This document shows positions 8,950-17,735 of a DNA stretch of 64,000 bases, piece after piece. A model generated the notes under the pieces. The model was not told the DNA's origin. It worked only from the letters and a program-made list of their open reading frames with translations, and ran no database searches. The stretch is taken from positions 62,001 to 126,000 of the forward strand of contig DATIYT010000038.1 of NCBI GenBank assembly GCA_035517495.1, written 5' to 3'. Each line of letters opens with the position of its first letter. The stretch's first letter is position 1. A program made the translations under genes and the position numbers. Origin of the DNA: DASZHJ01 sp035517495 (GTDB lineage Bacteria > Pseudomonadota > Alphaproteobacteria > ATCC43930 > CGMCC-115725).

Positions 8950-9192
8950 CGGATTACCCAGGTGCGCAGAAGTGGGTCGAAATTTTAATCGCGGGCAGGG
9001 TGATCCATCTTGAAACCCTGCTGTCGCGGCAGTGGAATGGTATCGTTACTCCCGGAATGTCCGCGGCGCCGACCAGCGTCACTGGGTTCCTCTTCCCGAG
9101 CGATTGCCTGACACCGACATATCGTTAGGTGAGGTTGACGTTCCTATCGGTCGGACACCAAATAAATGGCGTGTATCTCTGGAGGGCTCGGT

Positions 9193-9300
9193 ATGCTCTA
9201 TCAGCGCAAATGGTTAGGGATACGCGCCTCGCTGCTTCTAGCGGCCATGGGACTTGCCGCGTACGGCGTGGCACTCCTGCTCACGAGTGCAACCAACTAG
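9193..9300 (+). CDS. 35-aa single-pass membrane protein upstream of dps
   Basis: A short frame from ATG 9193 to TAG 9298-9300, preceded by GGAGGG at 6-7 nt spacing. The protein starts with a basic segment (MLYQRKWLGIRAS) followed by one hydrophobic helix of about 20 residues (LLLAAMGLAAYGVALLL) and ends TSATN. Strong ribosome-binding site, positive-inside topology and the 34-nt gap to dps suggest a real small membrane protein in the same transcript. No family is recognised. Confidence 0.6.
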   Translation: MLYQRKWLGIRASLLLAAMGLAAYGVALLLTSATN

Positions 9301-9334
9301 CCGCATAGCAGCTTCCAACAAAGGGGCAGGGATC

Positions 9335-9862
9335 ATGAGCTCCAAGGACGCAACGGCGAGAAGGAAGTCGCCGCTCAACACACCAACGGGTTTCGGCGCA
9401 AATGCCGTTCGGGACCTTTCCGGCGCGCTCAACGCACTCCTTGCCGATACGTTTGCGCTGTATGTGAAAACCAAAAATTTTCATTGGCATATCTCGGGTC
9501 CGCATTTCCGAGACTATCACCTGCTATTGGACGAACAGGCCGACCAGATTTTTGCGATGACCGACACGATCGCGGAGCGCGTGCGGAAGCTCGGCGGCAC
9601 GACGGTCCGGTCGATCGGCCATATCGCGCGCCTCCAGCGAGTGACCGACAATGACGCGGACTACGTCACGCCCCAGGATATGCTGGCAGAATTGCGCGAG
9701 GACAACGCCCAGTTGGCCGCGCGTATGCGCGAGACGCATGGACTGTGCGATGAACACGGGGACGTCGCGAGCGCCAGTTTGATCGAAGTGTGGATCGATG
9801 AGGCCGAAAGGCGCGTTTGGTTCCTTTTCGAGGCCACTCGCCGCGGAAACGGCGACGATTGA
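9335..9862 (+). CDS. dps: Dps-family ferritin-like DNA-binding protein
   Basis: 175 aa, a usual Dps length. The ferroxidase-site segment is clear: KNFHWHISGPHF supplies the His pair, and HLLLDEQADQIF the Asp/Glu pair of the partner subunit. GGTTVRSIGH is the typical following loop. A 25-residue Lys/Arg-containing N-terminal extension (MSSKDATARRKSPLNT) could bind DNA. Known Dps proteins form dodecamers that oxidise iron with peroxide and compact DNA during starvation or oxidative stress. ATG 9335 follows GGGCAGGGATC. It lies between a 35-aa membrane ORF and a 62-aa TFPASDP peptide gene, probably a small stress operon. Confidence 0.92.
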   Translation: MSSKDATARRKSPLNTPTGFGANAVRDLSGALNALLADTFALYVKTKNFHWHISGPHFRDYHLLLDEQADQIFAMTDTIAERVRKLGGTTVRSIGHIARLQRVTDNDADYVTPQDMLAELREDNAQLAARMRETHGLCDEHGDVASASLIEVWIDEAERRVWFLFEATRRGNGDD

Positions 9863-9872
9863 GCTCGCTGCA

Positions 9873-10061
9873 ATGACGCGCCAACCACCCGCAATCGTGA
9901 TGTCACGGAGGGCGGCGCAAACGCGGCCCAAGCGGAGCAAGCGGTCCACGGCACACCCGAAGCGCGAAGACGTTTCTCGGCGGATCGACAAGCAACTGGA
10001 TGCGGCGCTTGAACTAACCTTCCCTGCGAGTGATCCGGTCGCGATCACTTGCGATCGGTAA
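9873..10061 (+). CDS. Small basic protein with TFPASDP motif
   Basis: 62 aa from ATG 9873, 10 bp after dps. The first half is basic (about ten Arg/Lys). The C-terminal half, RRIDKQLDAALELTFPASDP, matches a short motif (L-x-x-x-L-x-x-T/S-F-P-A-S-D-P) seen at the ends of small conserved hypothetical proteins in Rhizobiales and related groups. The function of this motif is not known. Position after dps suggests a stress-related role, an inference from context only. Confidence 0.6.
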   Translation: MTRQPPAIVMSRRAAQTRPKRSKRSTAHPKREDVSRRIDKQLDAALELTFPASDPVAITCDR

Positions 10062-10253
10062 TATACTGGCGGCTTCCTCGGGTCTCGGCATCGCATGCGC
10101 TGACGCCACCGGCTATTGCAATTGCGACGGGGCAAAGAGCCGGTCCAATCTCGCATCGGCGTGGAAGCTCTCGGATGCCGCCATCGTCGGTGGCATTCGA
10201 GGGTGATGGCATTCGAGGGCGGCGGGGGAAAGCATCATGACGGAGAGCGTCCC

Positions 10254-11507
10254 ATGACTGACGTCTATCTGGTCCCTGGCGTGCGCACACCATTCGTGAA
10301 GGCCGGGGGCATTTACGCGCGTCATTCCGCTTTGTCTCTCTCGGTCCCGATCGCGGCCGCCATGAATGCAAGGGCGCGACCGGACTTGGTGGTGTGGGGA
10401 CAGGTGATCCCCGACCCGACGATCTCCAATATCGCGCGCGAGTTGGTTCTGGAGGCGGGCCTCGATGCGACGACACCCGCTTTCTCGACGGTGCTTGCTT
10501 GCGCGACGAGCTTCATGGCCGCCGTGGAGGCCGCGGGCATGGTGGGGCGAGGCGGCATGCACTTGGCCTTGGTCGGTGGTGCCGAGACAATGAGCCACGT
10601 TCCGATCGCTCTCAAGACGCCGATCGCCGATCGCTTTATCGCGGCAGCCTTGACCAACCCTGGCTCAGCTCTGGAGAGTCTCTCGCACGTCACCGCCGCG
10701 GATTTCGATCTTCCCCTCCACGGGTGGGTCAATCGAAAGAGCGGGCGCTCCCAGGGCGAGCACACCGAGGATACGGCGAAATATTTCCGCATTTCGCGTG
10801 CCGACCAGGATGCGCGGGCGCTGCTCAGCCACCAAGGCGCAATTGCGGGCCAGGATGCGGGCTTCTTCGGCGATCTCGTGATTCCGTTCGACGGCGTCGA
10901 TCACGACATGTTGCCGCGAAGGGATACCTCGCTCGACAAGCTCGCGAAGCTCCCGCCCGCCTTTGACCGCAAGAACGGCACCCTTACCGCCGGCAATTCG
11001 ACGCCGCTTACCGACGGTGCCGCTTCGCTGTGGGTGGCTGACCGCGAAGGGTTGGAACGCCTCGGCGTTCAACCGACCGTGAAGCTCGTCGATTGGGAAA
11101 TTGCCGCGACGGATTTTTTGCATGAAGAGGAGGGGATTTTGATGGCGCCCGCCCGCGCCATCCCGCGGCTGCTCGCTCGGCACAAGCTAGCCTTCGCGGA
11201 CATCGCGTCCTGGAATATCCACGAGGCATTTGCGGCTCAGGTGCTCGCCAATGTCCGTGCCGCTTCCGATCCTGTATACCGGCGCGCCAAGGCGGGCGTT
11301 GATGCCGATCTCGGCTCCTTCCCGTGGGACCGGGTGAATCCGCATGGCGGATCTATCTCGATCGGCCATCCCTTTGCGGCGACGGGCGCGCGCATCTTGA
11401 GCCAAGCGGCCAAGGAAATCGCCGCGCTGCGCTCAGGTACCCGAGGCGTCGTTTCGCTTTGTGCCGATGGCGCTCAGGGCACGGTTGCGCTATTGGAGCG
11501 GATCTGA
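10254..11507 (+). CDS. Thiolase (acetyl-CoA acetyltransferase / 3-ketoacyl-CoA thiolase)
   Basis: 417 aa. The nucleophilic Cys is about residue 83 in TVLACATSFMAAVEAA. Further thiolase marks are ALVGGAETMSHVP, NGTLTAGNSTPLTDGAA, the NIHEAFAAQVL motif and the GHPFAATGARI histidine motif. The second catalytic cysteine region reads SLCADGAQG in place of the common C-x-G-G-G-x-G, as in FadI/MFP-beta-type thiolases. It either condenses two acetyl-CoA or cleaves 3-ketoacyl-CoA. ATG 10254 follows GGAGAG. The usual beta-oxidation partners are not adjacent. Confidence 0.88.
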   Translation: MTDVYLVPGVRTPFVKAGGIYARHSALSLSVPIAAAMNARARPDLVVWGQVIPDPTISNIARELVLEAGLDATTPAFSTVLACATSFMAAVEAAGMVGRGGMHLALVGGAETMSHVPIALKTPIADRFIAAALTNPGSALESLSHVTAADFDLPLHGWVNRKSGRSQGEHTEDTAKYFRISRADQDARALLSHQGAIAGQDAGFFGDLVIPFDGVDHDMLPRRDTSLDKLAKLPPAFDRKNGTLTAGNSTPLTDGAASLWVADREGLERLGVQPTVKLVDWEIAATDFLHEEEGILMAPARAIPRLLARHKLAFADIASWNIHEAFAAQVLANVRAASDPVYRRAKAGVDADLGSFPWDRVNPHGGSISIGHPFAATGARILSQAAKEIAALRSGTRGVVSLCADGAQGTVALLERI

Positions 11508-11567
11508 CGGCTGAGGGGTGGCGCTCGACGATCTCTGAATCGAAAGGGTGAAATCCGGGGTGTCAAC

Positions 11568-11726
11568 ATGTCAAGGTTCTCGCTGACGATCATCGTGTTG
11601 GCACTTCTGCTGGGGCCGCTTGGCGCTTGCGGCACGAATTCTCCGTCTGCTTCACGCGGCCAGCAAGAGCTCGAACGCGCGTACAACATGGGGTGCCAGG
11701 GCGATGACATAACTTACTGCCATTGA
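11568..11726 (+). CDS. Small lipoprotein
   Basis: 52 aa with a lipoprotein signal: LTIIVLALLLGPLGAC, lipobox LGAC, modified Cys about residue 21. The mature part is about 30 residues and carries two more cysteines (MGCQGDDITYCH). It starts at ATG 11568, 60 bp after the thiolase, with a GGGG stretch upstream. No family recognised. Confidence 0.6.
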   Translation: MSRFSLTIIVLALLLGPLGACGTNSPSASRGQQELERAYNMGCQGDDITYCH

Positions 11727-11767
11727 AGCAACCGCCATTGCCTCCGTCGACGCCATTGGAATTGACG

Positions 11768-12037
11768 ATGACAACGCCTTCACTTCGATTCATTGCGACC
11801 ACCGTCGGAATCGCACTGTTGCTCGCACCCATATTTACACTTGGCCAGCCGGCTTCCGGTCCTCCAACTCGAGAAGGAAACATCTACGATTTTCATGAGC
11901 ACCAGCCGACCGAAGCCGACCCGTCGGCGGCGACCACAAATAACGTGGAGAACGAGGTCAATGACTTGTTGAAGCAAACCGACGAACTGGATCGCACGTT
12001 CGACAGCAAAGAGGGTAGGGATTCCAGCAGGCGCTGA
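11768..12037 (+). CDS. Small exported hypothetical protein
   Basis: 89 aa from ATG 11768. Residues about 8-28 form a hydrophobic signal peptide (FIATTVGIALLLAPIFTLG). The mature part is hydrophilic and acidic with NNVENEVNDLLKQTDELDRT, which could form a short helix or coiled coil. A TTG-started longer version from 11723 overlapping the preceding lipoprotein is less likely. The ribosome-binding site is weak. No family recognised; probably periplasmic. Confidence 0.5.
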   Translation: MTTPSLRFIATTVGIALLLAPIFTLGQPASGPPTREGNIYDFHEHQPTEADPSAATTNNVENEVNDLLKQTDELDRTFDSKEGRDSSRR

Positions 12038-12345
12038 CCCCATTCCCTTTCGGAGATCCAAGCATTGGTTGCGTTTTAGCAAACGATACGAAAGCCTAGG
12101 TTTAGAAAGGCGGCGACCGCGGGTTGCCGGCCCAGTTCCGGCACCCATTATGATTGTGGCGCGATTGAACAAAAGCGGCGGCGATCGTGAAATCCAAGTT
12201 CGGTTGGACTCCGTTCTGTTTCTGCTGATGTGGTTGGTTCCGACAAACTCGCTCGCACTCCAGCCTTTCTGCAACGGTTTGAGGACCACGCGCCGGTCCG
12301 ATTGATCTCACCATGGTGCGCGCGCAATTCCCGAAGGAGGGCAAC
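12038..12345. other. Intergenic region upstream of poxB
   Basis: About 308 bp without a convincing gene. Short frames on both strands lack ribosome-binding sites and protein-like composition. It presumably holds the poxB promoter, but I see no clear operator or sigma-70 boxes. The segment GGAGG just before 12346 is the poxB ribosome-binding site. Confidence 0.5.
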
Positions 12346-14082
12346 ATGGCAAGGACTGTGGCGGATCAATTCGCGGAAACTCTGGCCGTTGCGGGCGTCA
12401 AGCGGATTTATGGGATTGTCGGCGACAGCTTGAATGGACTGACCGACGCGATCCGCCGACAGGGCAAGATCGAGTGGATTCACGTCCGGCATGAGGAAGT
12501 CGCCGCCTTCGCGGCTGGGGCCGAAGCCCACCTGACAGGCGAACTCGCGGTCTGTGCGGGAAGTTGCGGGCCCGGGAACCTACATCTCATCAATGGACTA
12601 TTCGATTGCCACCGCTCGCGCGTGCCCGTACTGGCGATTGCAGCGCACATACCGTCGCCCGAGATCGGCGCCGGGTATTTCCAGGAGACTCATCCCGAGA
12701 CGCTTTTCAAAGAGTGCAGTCACTACTGCGAACTCGTTTCGGGCGCGCATCAAATGCCACGCACTCTCGAAGTGGCAATCCGCGAAGCCGTCGGCAAGCG
12801 CGGCGTGTCGGTGGTGGTGATCCCCGGCGATGTTGCTCTCCACGCTGCCGCCGATGCTCCGCCGGCCAAAATCGAGGGTTTGCTCCCGCCAAGGCCGATC
12901 GTCACACCCGCGCGAGGGGACCTTGAGCATCTTGCAAAGCTGCTGAACGGCGACAGCGTGGTGACCATCCTCTGTGGATCGGGGTGCCAGGGCGCCCACG
13001 ACGAGCTGTTGGCGTTGGGCGAGCGCCTCAAGGCTCCGATGGTCCACGCGCTCCGCGGCAAGGAGCATGTGGAGTGGGAGAATCCCTACGACGTCGGCAT
13101 GACCGGCCTGATCGGCTTCTCCTCGGGCTACTACGCGATGCTCGAATGCGACACGTTGCTGATGCTGGGAACCGATTTTCCCTATCGGCAATTCTACCCA
13201 AGCGGGCCCGGCGTTCGGATCGCGCAAGTCGACATCAGGGCGGAGAACATTGGTCGCCGCGCCGCCGTCGATCTCGGTGTGGTGGGTGACGTGAAGGCGA
13301 CTCTCGCCGGTTTGCTGCCGCTGTTGCAGCCGAAGAGTGACGGCGCGCATCTCGCGCGGGCTCGAGAGCACTACGGCAAAGCGCGCAAGGCGCTCGACGA
13401 GTTGGCCGGCGGGAAGACGGAGCATCGTCTGCTGCATCCGCAGCAGATCGCCAAGGCGATCAGCGATCAGGCCTCGGCCGACGCCGTCTTTACCTGCGAT
13501 GTCGGCCTGCCGACCGTGTGGGCCGCGCGTTACTTGGCGATGAACGGCAAGCGGCGGCTCATCGGATCCTTCTGGCATGGTTCCATGGCCAATGCGATGG
13601 CGCAGGCGATCGGAGCCCAGGCCGCGTTTCCGAAGAGACAAGTGATCTCCCTCTCCGGTGACGGCGGCTTCACCATGCTAATGGGCGATTTTCTGAGTCT
13701 CGTGCAGCTGGGACTCCCGGTAAAGGTCGTCGTCTTCAATAATGGCGCGCTTGGTTTCATCGAGCTCGAGCAGAAATCGACGGGTTTCCTCCCATTTGGA
13801 ACGGACTTCAAGAATCCCAATTTTGCGGCGATGGCGGAGGCGGTCGGCATCAAAGGGATTCGGATCGAACGGCCGGCCGATGTGGAGCGCGGAATCGCCG
13901 CGGCCTTGTCGCATGATGGTCCGGTCGTCGTCGATGCGGTCGTGAACCGAACGGAGCTTGCCATGCCCCCGGCCATCACAACGGAGATGGCGAAGGGCTT
14001 CACGCTCTACATGGTGAAGGCCGTGCTGAGCGGCAGACTGGATGAGATTGTCAACCTCGCGGGGTCAAATCTCTGGCGCTAG
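12346..14082 (+). CDS. poxB: Pyruvate dehydrogenase (quinone) / pyruvate oxidase PoxB
   Basis: 578 aa, very close in length and motif order to E. coli PoxB. The ThDP activating Glu is in HVRHEEVAAFAAGAEA, followed by GSCGPGNLHLINGLFDCHRS, GYFQETHPETLFKECSHYCE, and the FAD-domain HALRGKEHVEWENPYDVGMT. The ThDP/Mg motif is SGDGGFTMLMGDFLSLVQL with FNNGALGF. The C-terminal segment KGFTLYMVKAVLSGR corresponds to the membrane-binding, activity-regulating end of E. coli PoxB. It decarboxylates pyruvate to acetate and CO2, passing electrons to ubiquinone at the membrane, typically in stationary phase. ATG 12346 follows AAGGAGG. Confidence 0.96.
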   Translation: MARTVADQFAETLAVAGVKRIYGIVGDSLNGLTDAIRRQGKIEWIHVRHEEVAAFAAGAEAHLTGELAVCAGSCGPGNLHLINGLFDCHRSRVPVLAIAAHIPSPEIGAGYFQETHPETLFKECSHYCELVSGAHQMPRTLEVAIREAVGKRGVSVVVIPGDVALHAAADAPPAKIEGLLPPRPIVTPARGDLEHLAKLLNGDSVVTILCGSGCQGAHDELLALGERLKAPMVHALRGKEHVEWENPYDVGMTGLIGFSSGYYAMLECDTLLMLGTDFPYRQFYPSGPGVRIAQVDIRAENIGRRAAVDLGVVGDVKATLAGLLPLLQPKSDGAHLARAREHYGKARKALDELAGGKTEHRLLHPQQIAKAISDQASADAVFTCDVGLPTVWAARYLAMNGKRRLIGSFWHGSMANAMAQAIGAQAAFPKRQVISLSGDGGFTMLMGDFLSLVQLGLPVKVVVFNNGALGFIELEQKSTGFLPFGTDFKNPNFAAMAEAVGIKGIRIERPADVERGIAAALSHDGPVVVDAVVNRTELAMPPAITTEMAKGFTLYMVKAVLSGRLDEIVNLAGSNLWR

Positions 14083-14442
14083 GGGCTGCCGAACCTCACG
14101 ATCAATGCCATCGCCTCCGCGACCGCCGACATTGAGGGCGTGCTGATCCACGGCGCATAGGGCGTGCGCTCGCTCTCGGTCCTTCCCCACCCGCGGGCCG
14201 CTGCAAGCCCTGAATCTCAGGCGGAAGCTTGGAAACTCTTCGCGAGCACATTGGAATCGATCGGGCTTGCGCGTCACAGCCCTGCTCTTGATTCAATCCC
14301 GGCCCATCGTAGGATTCTGCCGGCATAAGCGGACTTCGGGCTTTGACACCACGGTTTGCTTTGTGAATGCACACCGATTGGATGCAGGGTACGAAACCTG
14401 AAGAGGAGGTTGCATCGCCCGAGGGGCGGTAGCGCAAGGGCC
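14083..14442. other. Intergenic region between poxB and the second HlyD gene
   Basis: About 360 bp. One frame (about 14095-14328) is open except for an in-frame TAG at 14158 and gives a plausible-looking but unrecognised peptide; it could be a decayed gene. GAAGAGGAGG near 14400 and the GC-rich segment before 14443 are the only other marks. No terminator hairpin with a T-run is visible. Confidence 0.4.
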
Positions 14443-15603
14443 ATGAATGATCAACCGGCCACGTCTGACCACAATTTGACTGCACCCCAAGTGCCTCCGG
14501 CCCAGTCCGTCGGGCAAGCGCCAACTCGTCGGTCTCTATGGCTGGCGAGGGGCATCCGGCTGTTCATTCTGCTTTTGGCCGGAGGCTTAGTGGTCGTGGT
14601 GGCGTATGAGTGGGATTGGTGGGTGGGTTGGGCGCGCGAGCAGAGCACCGATGACGCTTATCTCCAGGCCGATTTGACGCCGCTCGCCGCCAAGGTCCCG
14701 GGCTATGTCCGCCGGGTCCCCGTGCAGGATTTTCAAAGGGTCAAGGCCGGCGACCTGCTCGTCGAGATCGTCGATGACGACTACCGCGCCACACTCGATC
14801 AGGCGCAGGCCAATGTCACGGCGGCCAAGGATGCGATCCAAAACATCGAGCAGCAAAAGCTGCTGCAGGATGCGCTGATCAAGCAGGCGCAAGCGACGAT
14901 CGACGCGACAGAGGCGGACGTGACGCGCTATCACCTGGAGGCCGTGCGTCAGCAAACGCTGCTTTCGGAAGGGCTCGCGGGCACGCGCCAGATCACCGAG
15001 GCGGCGGTCGACAACGAGAAACGCGCCCAGGCGACACTCGAACTCAACAGAGCACAGCTTGACCAGCAGCGACAGCAGCTGAACGTGCTCGCAAGCCAGG
15101 AAAGACAGGCGCACGCGACGCTCAACGCTCAGCAAGCGGCGCGCGACCTCGCGGAGATCAATCTCGGCTATACCCGCATAACGGCGCCGGTGGACGGCAT
15201 GGTGGGCCGCCGCCTGGTTCAGGCCGGCCAGTATCTCAGCACCGGCACCGAGGTGATTTCGGTTGTTCCGCTCCCCCACGTCTGGGTCATCGCCAATTTC
15301 AAGGAAACTCAGATGACCCGCGTCCGAATAGGCCAGCCCGCCCGGGTGACGGTGGATGCGTTCCCGGGCGTCGTGCTGCATGGCCACGTCGACAGTTGGT
15401 CGCCGGCCTCGGGCGCGGAGTTCTCGCTGCTCCCACCCGACAACGCCACCGGCAACTTCACCAAGGTCGTGCAGCGCATCCCCGTGAAGATCTTGCTCGA
15501 TCCCGATCCCGCCATCGCCGATCTGCTGCGGCCGGGCATGTCGGTGATCGCCACCATCGACACTGGTTCGCTGTCGCCTGGATTGGCAACGAGCGCCCGA
15601 TAG
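14443..15603 (+). CDS. HlyD-family membrane fusion protein (EmrA-like), second copy
   Basis: 386 aa. It has a cytoplasmic N-terminus of about 38 residues and one membrane anchor (LFILLLAGGLVVVVAYEW). The lipoyl half STDDAYLQADLTPLAAKVPG is followed by a long Gln/Ala-rich coiled coil (DAIQNIEQQKLLQDALIKQ). The second lipoyl half is ITAPVDGMVGRRLVQAGQ, and the barrel has LLPPDNATGNFTKVVQR. It is the adaptor for the MFS exporter that starts 25 bp downstream. Gene order here is adaptor then exporter, the reverse of the 1.4-4.2 kb pair. Confidence 0.9.
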   Translation: MNDQPATSDHNLTAPQVPPAQSVGQAPTRRSLWLARGIRLFILLLAGGLVVVVAYEWDWWVGWAREQSTDDAYLQADLTPLAAKVPGYVRRVPVQDFQRVKAGDLLVEIVDDDYRATLDQAQANVTAAKDAIQNIEQQKLLQDALIKQAQATIDATEADVTRYHLEAVRQQTLLSEGLAGTRQITEAAVDNEKRAQATLELNRAQLDQQRQQLNVLASQERQAHATLNAQQAARDLAEINLGYTRITAPVDGMVGRRLVQAGQYLSTGTEVISVVPLPHVWVIANFKETQMTRVRIGQPARVTVDAFPGVVLHGHVDSWSPASGAEFSLLPPDNATGNFTKVVQRIPVKILLDPDPAIADLLRPGMSVIATIDTGSLSPGLATSAR

Positions 15604-15627
15604 ATCGCCGTTTCGAGGCACCTTCGC

Positions 15628-17274
15628 ATGGCAGCCCCTTCATCCAATGCGGCATCGTGGCGAGCGGCGGCGCCGATCCGATCCCTTGGTCATCACGGTG
15701 ATGTCGCAGCCAAGTCGCCACCCGCTATAACCACCCGCCCTTTTATCGGCCTGCTGGCGGTGCTCTTGGGGTCGATGATCTCGACTCTCGACAGCCGGAT
15801 CACGGTTTTCGGCCTCGCCGACGTCCGAGGCGCGGTTCATGCCGGCTTCGACGAAGGGGCGTGGATCACGACCGCCGCTGCCTTTGGCCAGATGATGATC
15901 GGGCCGGTTTCGTCCTGGCTCGGGATGGTGTTTGGCCCGCGCCGCGTTCTCATGATCTCCGGCAATATCTTCGCGGTCTCGAATCTGTTGCTGCCGTTCT
16001 CGCCCAACGTCTATTGGGTCTTCGCGTTCCAGTTTATCAGCGGCCTGTCGTCTGGAACCTTCATTCCCCTGACCATCGGCTTCGTCGTGCAAAGTCTTCC
16101 GCCTCGCTTGGTCGTGTATGGCGTTGCGGCTTATTCGATGAATCTCGAACTATCGCTCAATATTGCCGCCTCGATCGAGGGATGGTTCGACGATCACTTG
16201 TCCTGGAAATGGATCTTTTGGGATACGGCCTTGATCGCGCCGTTCATGCTGACCTGCGTCTATTTCGGCATGCCGCGACAGAAGGTGAACCGCGAGTTGC
16301 TGCAAACCGCGGATTGGAACGGAATGCTCTATGCGAGTCTCGGATTCAGTTTGCTGTACGCCGCGCTCGACCAGGGAAACCGTCTCGATTGGCTGAATTC
16401 CGGATTGATCAACGGGCTCCTGCTCGGCGGCGGTCTTTTGATCATCGCCTTCTTCGTGCAGGAGCTCGTGACCGAGCACCCCTGGATCAATCTCCGCTTT
16501 GCGTTCTCCGGGAATATCCCGTTCCTTTTTCTGCTGATCACCTTTTTCCGCTTCATGCTTCTGTCGACCGCGTACATCATCCCGCAATTTCTGATCACGA
16601 TTCATAATTACCGCGCGATAGAGGTCGGCAGTGTTCTTATATGGATCGCCCTGCCGCAGTTTCTGCTCGGGCCTGTGGTGGCGACGATCCTCCGGTTCGT
16701 CGATCCGCGATGGACGATGGCCTTTGGCTTCGCGCTCATCGGTGGCGCGTGCTTCATGGCTGCGCAGCTCACACAGGACTGGGTTGGCGTTGACTATTTG
16801 CCGTCGCAGATCATGCAGGCGGTTGGTCAATCGGTGGGGCTGACCTCCCTGGTCTGGTTCTTCCTGCAGCATTTGCAGCCAAGCCAGGCCCTGACATTTG
16901 GCGCGTTGCTGCAGACCGGGCGACTATTTGGCGCCGAGCTGGGATCGGCCTTCATCCAGACCTTCCTAAGGGTACGCGAGCAGGTCTATTCCAATCTGAT
17001 CGGGTTGCATGTCACTGCCGGCAACCCTCTGACGGGAGAGCGGTTGCAGGACTACGCTCACATCGTGGTGGGCCGCTCGGTGGGCCAAGACGATGCCAAT
17101 GCGCGCGCGACGGCGCTCCTAGCGGACGCCGTTCAGAAGCAGGCCTACGTTCTGGCCTTCATCGACTGCTTCATGGTGCTGGGGTTCGCCGTTATCGCCG
17201 TGCTGCTGATGATGCTGCTTTTGCGTACGCCACCACGAAACAGCGGCATCGCCGCGGTGACACCGCGCGCGTAG
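15628..17274 (+). CDS. DHA2-family MFS transporter (EmrB-like), second copy
   Basis: 548 aa, about 14 predicted helices after a 35-residue cytoplasmic N-terminus. The first helix region reads LLAVLLGSMISTLDSRITVF and the family's motif-C-like segment lies around GLSSGTFIPLTIGF. It is paired with the preceding HlyD adaptor to form an inner-membrane efflux unit; no outer-membrane component is encoded nearby. It is only distantly similar to the first exporter in this window, so the pairs are not a recent duplication. Substrate unknown. Confidence 0.88.
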   Translation: MAAPSSNAASWRAAAPIRSLGHHGDVAAKSPPAITTRPFIGLLAVLLGSMISTLDSRITVFGLADVRGAVHAGFDEGAWITTAAAFGQMMIGPVSSWLGMVFGPRRVLMISGNIFAVSNLLLPFSPNVYWVFAFQFISGLSSGTFIPLTIGFVVQSLPPRLVVYGVAAYSMNLELSLNIAASIEGWFDDHLSWKWIFWDTALIAPFMLTCVYFGMPRQKVNRELLQTADWNGMLYASLGFSLLYAALDQGNRLDWLNSGLINGLLLGGGLLIIAFFVQELVTEHPWINLRFAFSGNIPFLFLLITFFRFMLLSTAYIIPQFLITIHNYRAIEVGSVLIWIALPQFLLGPVVATILRFVDPRWTMAFGFALIGGACFMAAQLTQDWVGVDYLPSQIMQAVGQSVGLTSLVWFFLQHLQPSQALTFGALLQTGRLFGAELGSAFIQTFLRVREQVYSNLIGLHVTAGNPLTGERLQDYAHIVVGRSVGQDDANARATALLADAVQKQAYVLAFIDCFMVLGFAVIAVLLMMLLLRTPPRNSGIAAVTPRA

Positions 17275-17276
17275 CG

Positions 17277-17504
17277 TCAACGGCCGCGGTCGCGCTTGTT
17301 GCGGCCGGGAAGGCGATCGAGCTCGCGCAATAGCGTGCGCATCTCTTTTGCGAGCTTAGCGCGCCGTTCTTCCCACTTCTCCTCGTTCGTCAATTCCTGC
17401 AGACCCCGAGAGACATCGTCGAGCGACGCATCCGCTGCGCCGAGAGCTTCCATCTCCGCTTCAATCTCCTTCAGTCGCTTCCTGATGGCTTCAGCGCGTG
17501 TCAT
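17277..17504 (-). CDS. Small coiled-coil hypothetical protein
   Basis: 75 aa, almost wholly charged and helical (EAIRKRLKEIEAEMEALG, then ERRAKLAKEMRTLLRELDR), predicted coiled coil with a basic C-terminus. ATG 17504 overlaps the stop of the upstream truncated YCII frame (17501). It is convergent with the MFS exporter, leaving a 2-bp gap. No family recognised; cytoplasmic. Confidence 0.6.
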   Translation of the reverse strand: MTRAEAIRKRLKEIEAEMEALGAADASLDDVSRGLQELTNEEKWEERRAKLAKEMRTLLRELDRLPGRNKRDRGR

Positions 17505-17668
17505 GTTCCGATGCTCGGCGAACCCAGTCCGCCGATCACGACGAACCCGCCTTTGTGCAAGGCGTTCATGAAATCAGCGTGAGCGCGCCACCCCGACTGT
17601 GCCTCCAGAGGCCGTGTCCGATCCCAGGCCGCGCCCTGCGAGCGGGTGACAGCGAAGAGTCGGGGCAT
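17501..17668 (-). pseudogene. Truncated YCII-domain protein
   Basis: 55 aa from ATG 17668, with GGAGGG just upstream. The sequence PRLFAVTRSQGAAWDRTRPL followed by WRAHADFMNALHKGGFVVIG is the N-terminal half of a YCII-related (dimeric alpha/beta barrel) protein, normally about 90-100 aa. After GFVVIGG the frame ends abruptly (LGSPSIGT, stop) and runs straight into the next gene's start. The second half of the domain is missing and I see no continuation in another frame. It is probably a decayed remnant that keeps its start signals. Confidence 0.6.
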
Positions 17669-17735
17669 CTCGCTCCCTCCGGGGCTTTGGGACATGTCTG
17701 CGGACCTTGAAGAGCAGGCCGCTTGAGTGCGGCGA

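Noticed and set aside
14095..14328. Frame giving LTINAIASATADIEGVLIHG and a following open stretch after an in-frame TAG
   Set aside because: Looks somewhat protein-like but matches nothing I recognise, lacks a start signal and is interrupted; left as unexplained.
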